Positions 27,138-35,618 of a stretch of DNA of 64,000 nucleotides are shown piece after piece (the stretch's first letter is position 1; every line of letters starts with the position of its first letter). Source of the stretch: CAZLQR01 sp964366455 (GTDB lineage: Bacteria > Patescibacteriota > Microgenomatia > UBA1406 > GWC2-37-13). The DNA lies in assembly GCA_964366455.1 (NCBI GenBank), contig CAYISZ010000001.1:1-64000 (forward strand). The letters run 5' to 3'. Below the pieces are notes generated by a model. It saw nothing but the letters and a program-made list of their open reading frames with translations, did no database searches and was not told the DNA's origin. Made by a program: the position numbers and the translations under genes.

Positions 27138-28259
27138 TTATTGTTTTTTCTTGGTAAAAAATTTTTGAATTGTGTTGCAAACATATCTGATTTGTCCTCT
27201 TGATAGTTCTGGATACATTGGGAGTGATATTATTTCATCTGACAGTTGTTCTGTAACTGGGAAATCTCCCTTTTTGTAATTGAGACTTTTCCAGGCATTT
27301 TGTAAATGGATTGGTTGAGGATAATGAATTTGCGTGTCCACACCCTCTTTTTTGAGAAAATTATGAAGTTTATCTCTTTGTTTTGTGCGGATTACGTAAA
27401 GATGGTGGACGCTTTTGCGATTTGCAAAAGTTTTGGGAATCGTAACCTCAGGAATACTCTCAAGCATTTTATCGTACAACACGGCGTTGCCTTGTCGCTT
27501 GGTGTTCCAACCATCTAGTCTGTGCAGTTTGTAAGACAGTAAGGCAGCCTGAAGAGTGTCGAGTCTTGAGTTGAATCCAATTGATTCATGATGATATTTG
27601 CTCGACTGACCGTACTCTTTGACTCTTCGGATACGCATCTCGAGCGCCGCATCGTTTGTAGTAATCGCCCCCCCATCACCGAAGGCTCCCAGATTTTTGC
27701 TTGGGTAAAACGAGAATGCAGAAAATGTTCCAAATGAGCCAACTCTTTTTGAATTCAGTTTTGCGCCATGAGCCTGACAGGAGTCCTCGATAATATGAAT
27801 CTTGCGACCTGTTTTTTTGACTATCGACTGAATTTCATCAATTTTATCTGCCTGTCCATAAAGGTGAACTACCATTATTGCTTTCGTCCTAGAATTAATC
27901 TTTTTTTTGAGAGCGGATAGGTCATATCCGAAGTCATCTGAATTAACCTCAGATAGAACTGGCTTTAACCCATTTGCCACAGCCGCAAGCAAGGTTGCGT
28001 AATAAGTGTGAGCTGGGAAAATCATCTCATCTCCAGTACTAAGACCAAGAGCACGTGTTCCGAATATTAATGCATCCGTGCCGGAGTTGAGAGAAACGCA
28101 ATGCTTGGTTCCGACGAATTTGGCAAATTGCTTTTCAAATGATGTGACTTCTTCGCCTCCAACAAAAAAACCCTTTTTAATAGTGCTTCTAATAACTGAA
28201 AATAACTCTTTTTCATTGTCTGCAATTTGCTGATTTAAGCTTACAAATGGAACTTTCAT
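27138..28259 (-). CDS. DegT/DnrJ aminotransferase, FdtB/QdtB-like
   Basis: The 373-aa PLP enzyme has the catalytic lysine K188 in SFYPSKNLGAFGDGG and the aspartate D159 in HIIEDSCQAHGA that contacts the pyridine nitrogen. NSGTDALIFGTRALG and FPAHTYYATLLAA near the N-terminus, and GFNSRLDTLQAALLSYKL later, match the 3-keto-sugar aminotransferases. With the FdtA/QdtA cupin and the acetyltransferase it would produce dTDP-3-amino-3,6-dideoxyhexose. It overlaps the SDR upstream by ATGA. In contrast to the RfbH-like protein at 11975, it keeps its lysine and is a true aminotransferase. Confidence 0.87.
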   Translation of the reverse strand: MKVPFVSLNQQIADNEKELFSVIRSTIKKGFFVGGEEVTSFEKQFAKFVGTKHCVSLNSGTDALIFGTRALGLSTGDEMIFPAHTYYATLLAAVANGLKPVLSEVNSDDFGYDLSALKKKINSRTKAIMVVHLYGQADKIDEIQSIVKKTGRKIHIIEDSCQAHGAKLNSKRVGSFGTFSAFSFYPSKNLGAFGDGGAITTNDAALEMRIRRVKEYGQSSKYHHESIGFNSRLDTLQAALLSYKLHRLDGWNTKRQGNAVLYDKMLESIPEVTIPKTFANRKSVHHLYVIRTKQRDKLHNFLKKEGVDTQIHYPQPIHLQNAWKSLNYKKGDFPVTEQLSDEIISLPMYPELSRGQIRYVCNTIQKFFTKKKQ

Positions 28260-29179
28260 AAAGATTTAAGCGTTTGCTCGATTCCATCCTCAATCGACGT
28301 AAATGGTTTTTTGTAATACTTCCTCAAGAGCTTTGTGTCAGCCGTGGTTCTTTCTAGGTACACCTTTGGCTTTCTGCCATAGGTTGGAGTTATTTTTTTT
28401 GGAAGATACTTATTGATTAGTGAGACGAGCTCCTTGAAGCTGATGTCAGAGCCAGTACCAATGTTCACTATTTTCTCGGGACAGTTAACGGCTAATGTAA
28501 GAGTAATGTCCACAATATCATTTATATATACAAAGTCTCGACGCTGCTTACCATCACCCCAGATCACAGGTTTTTTACCTTTTTGCATTGTCTGGCAGAA
28601 TCCATATACTACTCCTTGATATCTCCCCTTATGTTTTTCCCCCGGCCCGTACCCCGCCAAAATGCGTAGTCCAATAGCATTTACAGATGAGCCAAAAATA
28701 GATGCAATGTACTCAAGACCGATTTTAGTTTTTGCATACTCGTTTTGTGCGTTTGGATTAAGAACAGCTTTTTCGGTATGGGGAGGTTTTACTCCGTTGT
28801 ACAAGCTACCAGTAGATGGAAAGACGTAGCGAATTTTACGCTTAGCTGCATATCTAATCGTGTTAAGAAAGCCAGTTATAGTAATGTCTATTGAACTGGA
28901 TAGATTCTCAAGAAACAGTGCGTTCGAGGATGGTGCGGCAAAGTGAAATAAATAATCGTACTTTTTTTTAGGTAATTTTTTAAAGATCTCCGAATCTCGA
29001 ACGTCACCTTTTAAAAATACTGCTTTCTTATTAATATTTCTTGCTTGCGCTCCGTTAGTTAAGTTATCAATAACTACTACTCGAGCTCCAAATGAAATAA
29101 GTTTATTTACAATGTTTTGACCAATGAAACCAGCACCTCCGGTGACTATGCAGTTTTTTCCTTTGTAGTGTTTTTCCAT
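28256..29179 (-). CDS. Extended SDR NAD-dependent epimerase/dehydratase
   Basis: The 307-aa protein has the NAD motif CIVTGGAGFIGQNIV (10-24), the acidic strand end VVVIDNLTNG, STGSLYN with the catalytic serine/threonine, and the YAKTK Tyr-Lys pair. ILAGYGPGEKHKGRYQGVV and QRRDFVYINDIVD are typical of UDP-glucose 4-epimerase-like SDRs that act on nucleotide sugars. It is translationally coupled to the aminotransferase (ATGA). It could provide an epimerised precursor for this operon; the substrate is not readable. Confidence 0.83.
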   Translation of the reverse strand: MEKHYKGKNCIVTGGAGFIGQNIVNKLISFGARVVVIDNLTNGAQARNINKKAVFLKGDVRDSEIFKKLPKKKYDYLFHFAAPSSNALFLENLSSSIDITITGFLNTIRYAAKRKIRYVFPSTGSLYNGVKPPHTEKAVLNPNAQNEYAKTKIGLEYIASIFGSSVNAIGLRILAGYGPGEKHKGRYQGVVYGFCQTMQKGKKPVIWGDGKQRRDFVYINDIVDITLTLAVNCPEKIVNIGTGSDISFKELVSLINKYLPKKITPTYGRKPKVYLERTTADTKLLRKYYKKPFTSIEDGIEQTLKSL

Positions 29180-29185
29180 TGATAT

Positions 29186-29191
29186 ATTTTA
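29186..29191 (-). promoter_or_regulatory. -10 element, leaderless start of the SDR gene
   Basis: TAAAAT ends 6 nt before the ATG at 29179. No strong -35 is visible. The 101-bp gap to the upstream gene shows nothing else of note. Confidence 0.4.
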
Positions 29192-29280
29192 AACAGCACC
29201 AAAGTATATATATAGTTAAGCGTAATTACAAAGTAATTACTTGGATGAAGAAATTGAGTAAACTAATCATGACAAGTGTT

Positions 29281-30291
29281 CTAGTATAGTCCAAGAGCCT
29301 TATGGACTTTGAATTTTACCACTACTAAAAAGTAGTTTATTGTAGTTAGGAAACAGATTGCAGGATGCAAAAACCAAGCTGGATCCTGTATTGTCACATA
29401 CCCCCGAACTGACTGTATCAAAGGTTCTATTCCTGTAAGAGAGTAGAATACATATCGGACAAGCTTCATCCTATCTTCTGAAGGATAATATAGATGAAAT
29501 CTTCTATTGTGTTTTTTTTTGAAATAAAGCTCCAAGGCATACGCCCTTCGTCTATAGAAATATTTAAAAAAAGACTCTCCTGACTTGTGCCAAATGGAGG
29601 TCTTCACAAAGGCGTACCTGTCGTACCCCAGTTTAAGCAAATCAACGCAAGAATCAATATGTGAAAATAAAGATATATCTTTTGTAACTTTTTGAATTAT
29701 TTTTGTTCGGATAACAAAACCATTAGCGCCAATTGTTGGCATGCTTTCTCTTGTAAATCTAGTTTCGAAATACGACCTATGTTTGATGACTGGCGTTGGT
29801 AAGTGCCATCCTAATTCATAGTGAGCCCGTCTGTCTCTTTTGTTTAAATAAAATGCAACTGGATCATTCATCCCAAATAAAGCAAAATACCTGTTGAGAA
29901 GTTTATCTGATTTTGAAAAATAGTAGTTTAGAGACTCGCTAGCTACAAGATCTTTATCAGTCTCAAGAGGCTTTAGCATTTTTTGTAACCAATCTCTATA
30001 AGGAATTACATTATCTGATGGGAAGTTAACCACGTAATCTGAGCTGGCCTTGTTATATCCAATTGCGGTTGCTTCTTCAGGCCCGCTTGTATTAACTTTA
30101 AATATCTTGCAAAAGGAGTATTCGCGTGCAATAGACAGAGTCTTATCTTTGGAGCCATCGTCCATTATAAACATACGAATTAAGTGCTTGGGGTAAGAGA
30201 GCTTGTTGACGCTCTCTAAGCATTCGCGAATAGTAGATTCACTGTTTAATGTAGGAGTAACAAAGGTGACAGTAGGTAATTTCGTTTTCAT
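29281..30291 (-). CDS. Glycosyltransferase family 2
   Basis: The 336-aa protein begins VTFVTPTLNSESTIRECLES and has a metal-site SDN in NFPSDNVIPYRDW rather than a classical DxD. IDSCVDLLKLGYDRYAFVKT and SIWHKSGESFFKYFYRRRAYA form the acceptor side. A hydrophobic C-terminal segment (PAICFLTTINYFLVVVKF) suggests membrane attachment. It is the first gene of the long minus-strand series and diverges from the TMTC-like pair across a 44-bp gap. Confidence 0.8.
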   Translation of the reverse strand: MKTKLPTVTFVTPTLNSESTIRECLESVNKLSYPKHLIRMFIMDDGSKDKTLSIAREYSFCKIFKVNTSGPEEATAIGYNKASSDYVVNFPSDNVIPYRDWLQKMLKPLETDKDLVASESLNYYFSKSDKLLNRYFALFGMNDPVAFYLNKRDRRAHYELGWHLPTPVIKHRSYFETRFTRESMPTIGANGFVIRTKIIQKVTKDISLFSHIDSCVDLLKLGYDRYAFVKTSIWHKSGESFFKYFYRRRAYALELYFKKKHNRRFHLYYPSEDRMKLVRYVFYSLTGIEPLIQSVRGYVTIQDPAWFLHPAICFLTTINYFLVVVKFKVHKALGLY

Positions 30292-30318
30292 AAAGATGAT
30301 ATTCGCAATTATAATCGA

Positions 30319-30324
30319 TATAAT
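30319..30324 (+). promoter_or_regulatory. -10 element of the TMTC-like pair
   Basis: TATAAT lies 11 nt before the ATG at 30336; a second TATAAT at 30310-30315 overlaps this divergent region. Either gives a leader of only a few nt and no Shine-Dalgarno sequence. Confidence 0.5.
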
Positions 30325-30335
30325 AAAATCTACAG

Positions 30336-31883
30336 ATGAAACATAAATTGTTGCAATTATTTCAAAAAAATAAGCACATTTCGTATCTTGTCCTGGGTTT
30401 GATCACTCTTCTGGTATTTGTTTGTTATGGAGGCGCTCTCAACGCCCCATTTATTATTGACGATACTGCAGGAATAGTAAATAACCCAAATATCGGAAAG
30501 TTTAGTTGGTTATTGGCTACTCCTCAAGCATTTTTTGCCAATCTTACTTTTTATCTTGCCTATAAAATCGGAGGATTATCGCCAATAGTGTTCCGAATGT
30601 TCAATATTGCTTTTCATATTGGGGCGGTATTTACTCTTTACCTCATTATTAAGAGGTTATTTAGCCTTAGGCAAGCAATTTTTACCTCAGTACTCTTTGC
30701 AATTCATCCGATTTTTACCGAGTCGGTAACCTGGATTTCGGCCATGAGCTACCCAAAATACAGCTTCTTCTTCTTACTGACGATTCTAAGTTATATTTAT
30801 GGCCAGAAAAATAAGAGATGGTATGTTGCTTCTATTGTGTTTGCGCTACTCTCAATCCTCTCCTCCGAAAAAGCGGTCGCATTACCACCCGTACTTTTCT
30901 TGCTTGAATGGGTATTCTTCTCGGTTAAAAATAACTGGAAGAGATTTGTCCCTCACACAATTATCATAATTGCGATTGCCTCTATTTACCTAATGGGAAT
31001 AGGCGCTCGAAGCGCAGCGTTCCAGAAAGACTATTACATTACAAAGCAGTTCTACAACCCCATTGAGCACGTTCCCTATGCAGTCACTTACTATTTGCAG
31101 CTAATTTTCTTTCCAAAGGATCTTACTGTCTACCACTCAGAGCTGTCTATAACTATGACCGAGTTTATGATCCGATGGGCGTTTTTTATAGTTTTCATTG
31201 TCTCTATCGCAATGACGTACAAAAAGAGCAAATCCTACTTTTTCTGGGCGCTTTTTTTCCTCATTACCCTTGCTCCTTCACTAATTCCCCTAAACATCGT
31301 TTGGATTGTGGCCGAAAGATATGTGTACCTTGGAGCCGTTGGTGTAATGGCGCTCTTGGGCTACGGTATTACGAAACTATCTGAGATTAAGAAATTTCAG
31401 ACAGTATTTATTGCGTTATTTACTGCGATTATACTATCGCTTATCGGTCGTACAATTATACGGAATGTCGATTGGTTAAGTCCTGCTGCCTTGTGGACGT
31501 CCACAATACAAGTCTCCCCCAGCAGCTCAAATGCGCATAACAACATGGGTGATGTTTATGCCAATAGAAAAGACTGGGTAAATGCAGCGAAGGAATTTCA
31601 GGCTGCTATTGTGCTCCAACCAGGAGATGCAGATCCAAGACACAATCTTGGGATTACTCTTACTATGATGGGAAAATACGAAGCAGCCGTAGAAGCCTAT
31701 TCAGGAGCGTTGCAGATATCACCAACTTTGTATAAAACTCATCAGAACCTTGGATTTGTATTTCACAAGCTTCAAAACTATCCAGAGGCTGAGTACCACT
31801 TAGTTAAAGCATTAGAGTTTGGTCCACCCAACCCAACAATATCTGAGTTTCTAAAGGAAATTAGGAGTTTGATGGGCAAATAA
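30336..31883 (+). CDS. TMTC-like polytopic membrane protein with C-terminal TPR repeats (first of tandem pair)
   Basis: The 515-aa protein has a first membrane helix, then the luminal-type loop NAPFIIDDTAGIVNN with the acidic pair D42/D43 where GT-C enzymes keep their catalytic residues. About ten membrane segments follow, then three TPR units from about residue 395 (SAHNNMGDVYANRKDWVNAA, then RHNLGITLTMMGKYEAAVEA and HQNLGFVFHKLQNYPEAE). This layout matches TMTC-type protein O-mannosyltransferases. The TPRs would face the cell exterior and may bind acceptor proteins. It is followed 7 nt later by a same-length paralogue. Confidence 0.78.
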   Translation: MKHKLLQLFQKNKHISYLVLGLITLLVFVCYGGALNAPFIIDDTAGIVNNPNIGKFSWLLATPQAFFANLTFYLAYKIGGLSPIVFRMFNIAFHIGAVFTLYLIIKRLFSLRQAIFTSVLFAIHPIFTESVTWISAMSYPKYSFFFLLTILSYIYGQKNKRWYVASIVFALLSILSSEKAVALPPVLFLLEWVFFSVKNNWKRFVPHTIIIIAIASIYLMGIGARSAAFQKDYYITKQFYNPIEHVPYAVTYYLQLIFFPKDLTVYHSELSITMTEFMIRWAFFIVFIVSIAMTYKKSKSYFFWALFFLITLAPSLIPLNIVWIVAERYVYLGAVGVMALLGYGITKLSEIKKFQTVFIALFTAIILSLIGRTIIRNVDWLSPAALWTSTIQVSPSSSNAHNNMGDVYANRKDWVNAAKEFQAAIVLQPGDADPRHNLGITLTMMGKYEAAVEAYSGALQISPTLYKTHQNLGFVFHKLQNYPEAEYHLVKALEFGPPNPTISEFLKEIRSLMGK

Positions 31884-31890
31884 CCGAAAG

Positions 31891-33438
31891 GTGAAATTTT
31901 TAAAGTCAACGACCTTCTGGACACATCTTCTGGTCTTTGTTTTGGCTGTAGCCGTACTTTACTTACCTTCTCTACATTCAAGTTTTGTCCTAGATGATCA
32001 CATTGGTATTGAACAAAATCAGGACATTCGAAGTATCGACACCGTCTTCAATACGCCGTTTACGGCCTTCAGATCACTATTGCTACATACTTCATACAGT
32101 CTTGGACAGCTAGATCCTGCCTATTATCGAATTATGAACTTCGTTTTTCACCTGGGTACTGTAGTAGGTATATATATATTGGTAGGGTTGGTTGCAGAGA
32201 GTAGTGTCATAGCTTTCTTTTCAGCCTTAATTTTTGCCGTTCACCCGATTTTAGTGGAGTCGGTTGTCTGGATATCGTCACTCACATATCCCCAGTACAG
32301 TTTTTTTGTACTAGTCTCATTAATCCTATACATCTTAAAAGATAAGGTAAGGCAAAAAACACTTTTTATTGTCCTGAGTCTGGTTGCTTTTTTTCTCTCT
32401 CTTATGTCGTCGGAGAAGGCACTAATACTTCCACTGATTATTTTGTTGTACGAATGGTTATTCGGATCTCTTAAGAAAAATTGGAAACCAATCACGTTTA
32501 GTTTGCTGACGCTTTGTGTTTTTGGAGTGATAATCTTTCCTTTCGTTCAGGATAGGATTGCGATATTCAGTGCAAGCGCAGTAACTGGGACAACAGAAAT
32601 TATGAATCCACTTTTGCAGATTCCAGTAGTGCTTGGTACATATTTGAATTTAATTTTTTGGCCAGAACGGCTGACCGTGTATCATCTTGACGAGATGGGA
32701 GTCCAGCAAAGTTCGTTGATACTTAATTCCTTATTAACGCTTCTTTATTTCGCTTGTCTTATCGTAAGTTATCTTAAAAATAAGAAGATTTTCTTTTTCC
32801 TGTCAATATTTTTCATTGCGAGTTTGCCGGCGTTAATACCCATACACATAATTCAGATTGCGGCGGAACGTTACGCTTATCTAGGGACATTCGGATTGAT
32901 AGCAGCTGTCGTAGTAGGGCTTTTTACACTTGTGAAGAAGTACAAAATCAATGTCATATGGCTATATGTCATATTGTCGGTATGTGTAATTGCATTGGGC
33001 TGGAGAACGATTGTCAGAACTTGGGACTGGGAGTCCGAGATGAGTCTGCGCTTGGCGACCTTAAAAACTGCACCATACAGCGCGCGTGCGCATAACAATG
33101 TAGGGATTCAGCTAATGAACGAAGGCCGGGATGATGAGGCTTTGGTCGAGTACAAAAAAGCAATTTCTATGAATCCACGTTATAGTCATCCGTATCATAA
33201 CATCGGCCATATGCTCTCACTACGAGCAAGATATGAAGAAGCTCTTCCATTTTATCTTAAAGCATCTCAACTTAATAAATTTGAGTGGAAGACTCGCCAG
33301 GATTTGGGACAGGTCTACTTTATGCTCGGTAGATATTCTGAGTCAAAGGAACAAATTCAAATGGCAATTAAGCAAGGTTCTCCTGAGGTGCTTAGACTAA
33401 ATGCGGTGTTGAATAGAATAAGAGAACTAGGGTATTGA
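31891..33438 (+). CDS. TMTC-like polytopic membrane protein with C-terminal TPR repeats (second of tandem pair)
   Basis: The start is GTG 31891, with GAAAGG directly upstream. The 515-aa product has the same length and layout as its neighbour: a first helix, the acidic loop SSFVLDDHIGIEQN (D35/D36), the shared SVVWISSLTYPQYSFFVL and SSEKALILPL segments, then TPRs from about residue 397 (SARAHNNVGIQLMNEGRDDEA and following). It ends in TGA. The pair is a tandem duplication with clear divergence, so the two copies probably differ in acceptor or donor use. Confidence 0.78.
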   Translation: MKFLKSTTFWTHLLVFVLAVAVLYLPSLHSSFVLDDHIGIEQNQDIRSIDTVFNTPFTAFRSLLLHTSYSLGQLDPAYYRIMNFVFHLGTVVGIYILVGLVAESSVIAFFSALIFAVHPILVESVVWISSLTYPQYSFFVLVSLILYILKDKVRQKTLFIVLSLVAFFLSLMSSEKALILPLIILLYEWLFGSLKKNWKPITFSLLTLCVFGVIIFPFVQDRIAIFSASAVTGTTEIMNPLLQIPVVLGTYLNLIFWPERLTVYHLDEMGVQQSSLILNSLLTLLYFACLIVSYLKNKKIFFFLSIFFIASLPALIPIHIIQIAAERYAYLGTFGLIAAVVVGLFTLVKKYKINVIWLYVILSVCVIALGWRTIVRTWDWESEMSLRLATLKTAPYSARAHNNVGIQLMNEGRDDEALVEYKKAISMNPRYSHPYHNIGHMLSLRARYEEALPFYLKASQLNKFEWKTRQDLGQVYFMLGRYSESKEQIQMAIKQGSPEVLRLNAVLNRIRELGY

Positions 33439-33450
33439 GCTCTTGACTTA

Positions 33451-33638
33451 GTCATCCTGAATTCCCCCTGTCATCCTGAACAATAGTGAAGGATCCAGCG
33501 ACCGTTGGGAGCGCTTCGCCAAGTCAAACTTGGCTTCGCTAGATTCTTCGTTTCACTCAGAATGACAAGAACCCCGCTTCGCTAGATTCCTCACTTAGTT
33601 CGGAATGACAAAGATGCTGAACTAAATTCAGCATGACA
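33451..33638. repeat. Cluster of dispersed-type repeat units between convergent genes
   Basis: The 200-bp gap between convergent genes holds two direct copies starting GCTTCGCTAGATTC and ending GAATGACAA (about 33532-33568 and 33575-33610). It also holds two inverted GTCATCCTGAA ends (33451 and 33470) and a hairpin unit TGCTGAA/TTCAGCA near 33614-33632. A further stem CCAAGT/ACTTGG lies near 33520. The units look like a mobile short repeat of the kind spread widely in bacterial genomes, and the hairpins could also stop transcription from both sides. Confidence 0.7.
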
Positions 33639-33641
33639 ATA

Positions 33642-35327
33642 CTACAGATTCATTGCGCTGTCTGCGAGTCTAATCGCCGACTTCTCAGCGTCAACCGATG
33701 TCTTAGGAGTTATGAAGTGTCTTCCGAGACTCTTAAATGCATTCTTCCAAAACTTTGGAGAGCTCCAGCTTACCTTGGTTTGATTAGAATCAAAGTCTAG
33801 AAGATGACCAATCAGTTTCCATGCCATGTAGAAAAGATACTTAAAGTCATGCAGACTTCTAATGCTGAGGATTTTTCTTGTTATGTACTGAGGCGTCATA
33901 AAGGAAGAATATAGGTCTTGCTCTAGCTCGTAAATTTTCTGTTTAGGAAATGGTGTCTTCATTACCGACTGTCTCATATCGAATTTATCGTAATCGTCGG
34001 TCAAGAGCCATCCTTTTTCTTTACATTCCTTGTAAAGAGGAGTGCCCGGATACGGAATTACAATCGTTGCCTGCATGGTTTCGTAGTAGCCCATTTTGAA
34101 AGCGTACTTAGCAATCGCAATTGTTCTGCGAGCTTCCTTTAAGGTCTCCCAAGGATATCCCAACATGATTGTGACATGTGGATCCATACCGTTTTCGCGA
34201 GCCATTCTTGGGCCGTTAATCGCATCTACTTCCTTAGTTCCTTTGTCTAACTTGTCTAGAGTTCTTTGGTTCCCTGACTCCATTCCATAAAGAATAAATC
34301 GGAATCGTGCCTTACCCATTAGTTCGTAGTACTCTCGATTTAGAGCATTAAAACGCATATTGCATCCATAGCGGACTTTTTTGTTGTAGCCACTCTCTAT
34401 TAGAAGTTCACAGAAGCGTTTTAATTTAGGCCCAATAAACATTGTACCCGCATCGTCGAAAATTTCTTTGATACCATAGTTATCTACGACATGCTTAACC
34501 TCTGCAAAAAGTCTTTCTGGTGAAAAACTTCTGTATGATCCAAGCGGATTGATGGTATGATCCCAGACACAGAATGTACAGCGATTCCACCAACAGTCAC
34601 GTCCAGAGTACATGTATGTGGCGGGAGTGTATTTGTAGTTTCCGTTTTCATACGCATACAGATACCATTTAGTTAAGTCTCGATCGACAAAAGGAAGCAG
34701 ATCTAAGTTGTGCTTTAGGGAAGCAACTCCACTGTTGTACACAAATCCTTTTCCGGGTAACTGTTTTTTTCCTGCTGGTCTTGCCTTAATGTTTTTGTCT
34801 CCTTTTCTCCAGTAGACACCTCCCTCAAGTTTTTCCCCTTTGTAGATGTGATTTAGCAGATTAACGGCCATAAAGTCATAGTCCCCACCGGCAATCGCAT
34901 AGTCGATGTTGCTGTTCTCAAACAGTTCATTTGGTAGATAACTGACATGATCCCCTACCCAGATAAGCTTGATGGTTGGAATTTTTTCCTTAATGTCATT
35001 GATCTGCTTCCAGTGAGTCTTAACAATTGGAGACTTGGTCTCGACCATCAAGTAGTCAACCTTGTTTTTTTTGAGTTCCTCGATCCACTCATCATATTTT
35101 TTCTTCTCAGCAATTCCGTCCATCCAAAATACTTTGTAGCCGTGATGTTGAAGGTTTGAGGCCGCGTAGGCCGGTACCATCGGATAAATATATGTAGCTG
35201 CATTGAAGTACTGGAACTGACGATTCTGCGAAAGTAGGGCAACTCCTTTTTTATTCTCAAGTGGTGGATAGCCAACAGCAATTCTTACGACATTACCGTC
35301 CTTTTTACGTATTTTCTTGGCTACCAT
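33642..35327 (-). CDS. B12-binding domain radical SAM enzyme
   Basis: The 561-aa protein has an N-terminal B12-binding-type Rossmann domain (PAYAASNLQHHGYKVFWMDG, IKLIWVGDHVSYLP, IDYAIAGGDYDFM), then the radical SAM cluster motif at C245, C250 and C253 in CWWNRCTFC. The spacing is CX4CX2C, one residue longer than the textbook CX3CX2C; I recall similar spacing in some B12-radical SAM proteins but cannot check it here. IIPYPGTPLYKECKEKGW near residue 430 is also family-typical. It has its own strong leaderless promoter. Targets of the family include lipid and sugar methylation or rearrangement; the substrate is unknown. Confidence 0.83.
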   Translation of the reverse strand: MVAKKIRKKDGNVVRIAVGYPPLENKKGVALLSQNRQFQYFNAATYIYPMVPAYAASNLQHHGYKVFWMDGIAEKKKYDEWIEELKKNKVDYLMVETKSPIVKTHWKQINDIKEKIPTIKLIWVGDHVSYLPNELFENSNIDYAIAGGDYDFMAVNLLNHIYKGEKLEGGVYWRKGDKNIKARPAGKKQLPGKGFVYNSGVASLKHNLDLLPFVDRDLTKWYLYAYENGNYKYTPATYMYSGRDCWWNRCTFCVWDHTINPLGSYRSFSPERLFAEVKHVVDNYGIKEIFDDAGTMFIGPKLKRFCELLIESGYNKKVRYGCNMRFNALNREYYELMGKARFRFILYGMESGNQRTLDKLDKGTKEVDAINGPRMARENGMDPHVTIMLGYPWETLKEARRTIAIAKYAFKMGYYETMQATIVIPYPGTPLYKECKEKGWLLTDDYDKFDMRQSVMKTPFPKQKIYELEQDLYSSFMTPQYITRKILSIRSLHDFKYLFYMAWKLIGHLLDFDSNQTKVSWSSPKFWKNAFKSLGRHFITPKTSVDAEKSAIRLADSAMNL

Positions 35328-35334
35328 AGTATAA

Positions 35335-35363
35335 AGTATCGCAATTTGTAGCTATAAAGTCAA
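35335..35363 (-). promoter_or_regulatory. Sigma70 promoter, leaderless start of the radical SAM gene
   Basis: TTGACT (35358-35363), a 17-bp spacer and GATACT (35335-35340) are followed by 7 nt and the ATG at 35327. It is one of the clearest examples of the window-wide leaderless pattern. Confidence 0.75.
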
Positions 35364-35372
35364 CGAGCCTAG

Positions 35373-35618
35373 CTATTTAGGATAAACTTTTTTTCCCTTA
35401 ACCAATACCTCAATCGCAAGTACTGGACATGACTGTGCTGCGGCGACAATTTTTTCTAAACGGTCCCAGTCGCCTTTTTTGATAATAGCGATGTTGTCCT
35501 CATCAAGGTCAAAGGTGCTAGGCGCATACACGACACAGGTTGCCGCGCCAATGCATTTGTCACGAATTACTTTAATTTCGATATCCCCTTTTTTGACGAG
35601 AGTAATGTTATTTGCCAT
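35373..35618 (-). CDS. Single-cluster ferredoxin, probably [3Fe-4S]
   Basis: The 81-aa protein has three cysteines, C22, C28 and C64, in CIGAATC and SCPV. The second and fourth cysteines of a 4Fe-4S motif are replaced by A25 and A32, giving CxxAxxCxxxAP, the pattern of actinobacterial-type [3Fe-4S] ferredoxins. It overlaps the upstream GT2 by 11 nt, so it is co-transcribed with a glycosyltransferase/flippase operon. It lies 45 bp before the radical SAM enzyme, for which it could supply electrons; the RfbH-like dehydrase is another possible client. Both links are inference. Confidence 0.85.
   Translation of the reverse strand: MANNITLVKKGDIEIKVIRDKCIGAATCVVYAPSTFDLDEDNIAIIKKGDWDRLEKIVAAAQSCPVLAIEVLVKGKKVYPK

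Noticed and set aside
33451..33638. Insertion sequence remnant
   Set aside because: No transposase fragment and no long terminal inverted repeats; the units are short dispersed repeats.
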